A stretch of DNA of 5,792 nucleotides, taken from the NCBI GenBank assembly GCA_015489095.1, contig WFMN01000174.1, forward strand, positions 1 through 5,792, given 5' to 3'. Each line of letters begins with the position of its first letter. The first letter of the stretch is position 1. Origin of the DNA: Mariprofundaceae bacterium. Lineage in GTDB: Bacteria > Pseudomonadota > Zetaproteobacteria > Mariprofundales > J009. Shown here one piece after another: positions 3,750-5,792 of this stretch. Position numbers and translations under genes: made by a program. Under the pieces are notes generated by a model. It ran no database searches, was not told where the DNA came from, and was given only the letters and a program-made list of their open reading frames with translations.

Positions 3750-5792
3750 TCACTTGGCATCAATCGTGATGGTGTGGGTCGGGCTGGTGGAAGTACCATA
3801 GCTGAAAGCGTCCGGACCTATATTCGTGGTGGGTCCAAACGATACGCTGCCAGCCGAGAGAGTGTATGAGCATGTGGGCGGTAATGAGGTGGAGCACGCC
3901 GGTGGTTGGACGACAGAGACAGACGCTGTGGTTGGTGAGCCGTTGTCGTCACCAAGTAGTGGAATGATGACTGGTAGCGCGTTGCCGTAGCTGGCTCCTG
4001 ACCACATGTGGACAAAGCTTTCGGGTGCGTAGTCGTTAGCGATGGTAGAGACGGCGGGAACGGGTGCGGTCGCGCCGAGCGTGGCGTCGTAATGGTTGGC
4101 GGTCAGATCGATCGTGGTCGAGTTCGCCACCCCGGTCGCGTCGTCGAAGTTCCAGTAAGCGGCCAGACCGGCCTCGCTGCCGTCGGGTCGACTGTACATG
4201 TCATACTGGATGTCGTATTGCGTGCGGGCGATGTTCCACACCTTGACCTCGTCGATGCTGCCGGAGAAGTAATATGTAATCGGGTTTGTACCGGGAGCAT
4301 ACCCAATGGCAGAGGGAGATTGGACGAGGTTTGGGGCAAGCGTTGTATTGGTGGCCTCCAGTGCACCATCTACATAGAGTGATGTGGTGCTTGGGCCGGT
4401 TTGATGTACTACGGTCACATGATGCCAATTGCCGTCATTGACTAATGATGTCCCGGAAAAGCCGCCCACAAAGGCCAAATCGGTGGTGAGCTTTCCCCCC
4501 GTTCCGATGTAGAGATGGGCGCTACCGGCTGTTCCTGTTGAGTCATTGCCGACATCTATGATCTCCTGTCTTGATCCCGCCGCTGTTGATTTGATCCATG
4601 CTTCATAGGTGAAGGCGCCAGTGCCACTGAACAGGGCTGGATTCGAAGGGATATCAATCCGATTGTTGGTGCCATTAAATGTTAACGCCTGTCCCATCAG
4701 CGCGACGCCGGCGTCGTTGGCGTGGCGGAAGGTGATCTTGCGCACCTGGTTGCCGGCGGTGGAGCCGGTGGTGGTGACGGCCAGATTGCCGTAGCTGTCG
4801 ATCGCCACCGCGATCGGGGCATCGAAGGTGGCGCCGGCGGCGCCGCCGTTCATCGTGCCGATGAAGCCATTGCCGGCGATGGTGGTGACCGTTCCGTTGA
4901 TATCCACCTTGGCGATCCGTTGCTGGGTGGTGTCGCTGTCGGGTACGAAGATCTCGTCGGCGGCGTTGACGGCGATGAAGCCCGGGAAGTTGATGCCCGT
5001 GGCGAGCAGCGCCTGTCCTGTTCCGTCCGTGTTCATCGTATAGATGGCTCCCACACTGGCATAGACCAGCTTCCCGCTGGAGAGCAGAGCGATCCCCGTC
5101 GGGTTGGAGAGCCCGGTGGCGATCGTGGAGACCAGCCCCGCAGGGGTGATCTTGCGCACCCGGTTGCCTAAGTATTCGGTGACATAGAGGTTGCCCGCCG
5201 CATCGACGGCGATGCCGTAGGGTCGATTGAATGACGCCGCCGTTCCTAAGCCGTCGGCCGCGCCCGCTGTTCCGCTGCCGGCGATGGTGGTGACCACCCC
5301 ACCGGGGGTGATCTTGCGGATGGTGTGGCCATTGTATTCCGTCACATAGAGGTTATCCGCGCCGTCGATGGCGATGTCACCGGGGCCGTTGAACCTGGCC
5401 GCGGTTCCGGTGCCGTCGGTCGTCGCCGCGGCGTAGTTGATGTCATCGCCGGCGAAGGTGCTGCTGATGCCACCGGGGGTGATCTTGCGGATCAGGTTGT
5501 GGCCATATTCGGCGACATAGAGGTTCCCCTTGGAGTCGTAGGCCATTCCTTGCGGGTTGTTGAACTTGGTGTTGAAGGCGGAGCCGTTGGCGGAGGCGCC
5601 GAATCCGCTGTAGGTGCCGCTGAAGGTAGAGACGAAGGCGTGGGCGGCGTCGGTCAACAGCGGGTTGTTGATGGTGATGGTGGCGCTCGCCGTTCCGGTG
5701 TTGCCGGCGGCGTCGGTGGCGGAGAAGGTGATGGTATAGCTGCCGGGCTGGATGTAGGGGCTGGCGGGCGGCAGGGGGAGGACCGTCAGTGC
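3750..5792 (-). CDS. Modular extracellular protein: Ig/HYR-like end, NHL propeller, LamG lectin, cadherin-like tail (N-terminus beyond window)
   Basis: The frame ends at TGA (3752-3750) and stays open to the window edge, about 680 residues. An in-frame TTG at 5657 lies inside the protein, not at its start, because the upstream codons encode SYTITFSATDAAGN (about 5747-5706) and on to ATITI, the end of an Ig/HYR-like module. Next come about six NHL blades with N-P-x-G-I-A-x-D-x-x-G-N-L-Y-V and I-R-K-I-T-P-G-G signatures, near 5567-5451, 5396-5283, 5234-5118, 5111-5028 (weak), 4997-4875 and 4829-4734. Six blades would close one beta-propeller. A LamG/concanavalin-like domain follows (about 4694-4074): ALTFNG, FTYEAWIKS, WHHVTVVHQ, TSLYVDG, YFSGSIDEVKVWNIART, LAAYWNFDD. 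The last 85 or so residues resemble a Big_9/cadherin-like module with a close cysteine pair (ACSTSLPPTCSY). I see no LPXTG, PEP-CTERM or membrane anchor. Families of this build bind carbohydrate or protein outside the cell; the ligand here is unknown. Confidence 0.93.
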   Translation of the reverse strand, partial: ALTVLPLPPASPYIQPGSYTITFSATDAAGNTGTASATITINNPLLTDAAHAFVSTFSGTYSGFGASANGSAFNTKFNNPQGMAYDSKGNLYVAEYGHNLIRKITPGGISSTFAGDDINYAAATTDGTGTAARFNGPGDIAIDGADNLYVTEYNGHTIRKITPGGVVTTIAGSGTAGAADGLGTAASFNRPYGIAVDAAGNLYVTEYLGNRVRKITPAGLVSTIATGLSNPTGIALLSSGKLVYASVGAIYTMNTDGTGQALLATGINFPGFIAVNAADEIFVPDSDTTQQRIAKVDINGTVTTIAGNGFIGTMNGGAAGATFDAPIAVAIDSYGNLAVTTTGSTAGNQVRKITFRHANDAGVALMGQALTFNGTNNRIDIPSNPALFSGTGAFTYEAWIKSTAAGSRQEIIDVGNDSTGTAGSAHLYIGTGGKLTTDLAFVGGFSGTSLVNDGNWHHVTVVHQTGPSTTSLYVDGALEATNTTLAPNLVQSPSAIGYAPGTNPITYYFSGSIDEVKVWNIARTQYDIQYDMYSRPDGSEAGLAAYWNFDDATGVANSTTIDLTANHYDATLGATAPVPAVSTIANDYAPESFVHMWSGASYGNALPVIIPLLGDDNGSPTTASVSVVQPPACSTSLPPTCSYTLSAGSVSFGPTTNIGPDAFSYGTSTSPTHTITIDAK
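5143..5489 (-). repeat. Near-identical DNA in consecutive NHL blades
   Basis: The 14-base string 'ggggtgatcttgcg' (plus strand; encodes RKITP of each blade) recurs at 5143-5156, 5305-5318 and 5476-5489. Spacings are 162 and 171 bases, or 54 and 57 codons. Flanking blocks such as 'acatagaggtt' also recur. This fits recent duplication of the first three blades compared with the more divergent later ones. Confidence 0.8.

Noticed and set aside
3490..3753. 87-codon minus-strand frame between the two genes
   Set aside because: It has no Shine-Dalgarno or family, overlaps the TerB-like start, and mostly translates the intergenic palindrome and direct repeats.
3340..3801. 153-codon plus-strand frame
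   Set aside because: It is antisense to the TerB-like gene and then crosses intergenic repeats; composition and content fit a chance frame.
4722..5171. 149-codon plus-strand frame antisense to the NHL region
   Set aside because: It is a Gly/Asp/Ala-rich shadow of the NHL codons, with no motif.
5655..5657. TTG as the start of the NHL/LamG protein
   Set aside because: The frame continues upstream to the window edge and encodes a sensible Ig/HYR-like strand pattern, with no signal peptide after the TTG.

Overview
The window is GC-rich and most resembles a gammaproteobacterium. This rests on the type of surface protein encoded, the intergenic palindromes of the 'GTAGGAGCGGTTTCCAACC' kind, and the high-GC third positions. 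It is a judgement from pattern memory, not a search. All three genes I can support lie on the minus strand, so biological order runs from high to low coordinates. Long open frames on the plus strand are shadows of these genes.

Layout in transcription order. (1) 5792-3750: the C-terminal 680 or so residues of a large modular extracellular-type protein. It has the end of an Ig-like/HYR-type module, about six NHL blades (probably one beta-propeller), a LamG/concanavalin-like lectin domain, and a cadherin/Big-like tail. Its N-terminus lies outside the window. (2) 3749-3498: a gene-free gap of 252 bases with a perfect 8-bp inverted repeat, a 13-bp direct repeat and a smaller hairpin. (3) 3497-3111: a 128-residue TerB-family (COG4103-like) protein with a GTG start and a good Shine-Dalgarno. 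(4) 3110-2804: a 307-base gap filled mostly by four tandem 60-bp units, each able to fold into three consecutive hairpins. (5) 2803-1: a 934-residue stretch, open to the window edge, of a filamentous-haemagglutinin-type two-partner-secretion exoprotein (TpsA). It has a signal peptide, a TPS/haemagglutination-activity domain, a long Gly/Ser/Thr/Asn-rich beta-helix, and a conserved-looking CRARTASQQSSF tail that suggests the stop lies just beyond position 1.

The two large genes both encode repetitive, secreted, beta-rich proteins likely to act at or outside the cell surface. The TerB-like protein between them is probably cytoplasmic, and its link to them is only positional. No TpsB/FhaC transporter is visible.

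The points most worth a second look are the multi-hairpin repeat array just upstream of the exoprotein start, which leaves only 37 bases between repeat and start codon, and two base-composition steps inside genes. One falls almost exactly at the NHL/LamG domain boundary near 4694. The other is in the C-terminal part of the exoprotein, below about 540. Both suggest mosaic assembly. I see no RNA gene, CRISPR array, transposase or complete mobile element, and nothing that clearly amounts to a new biological system.
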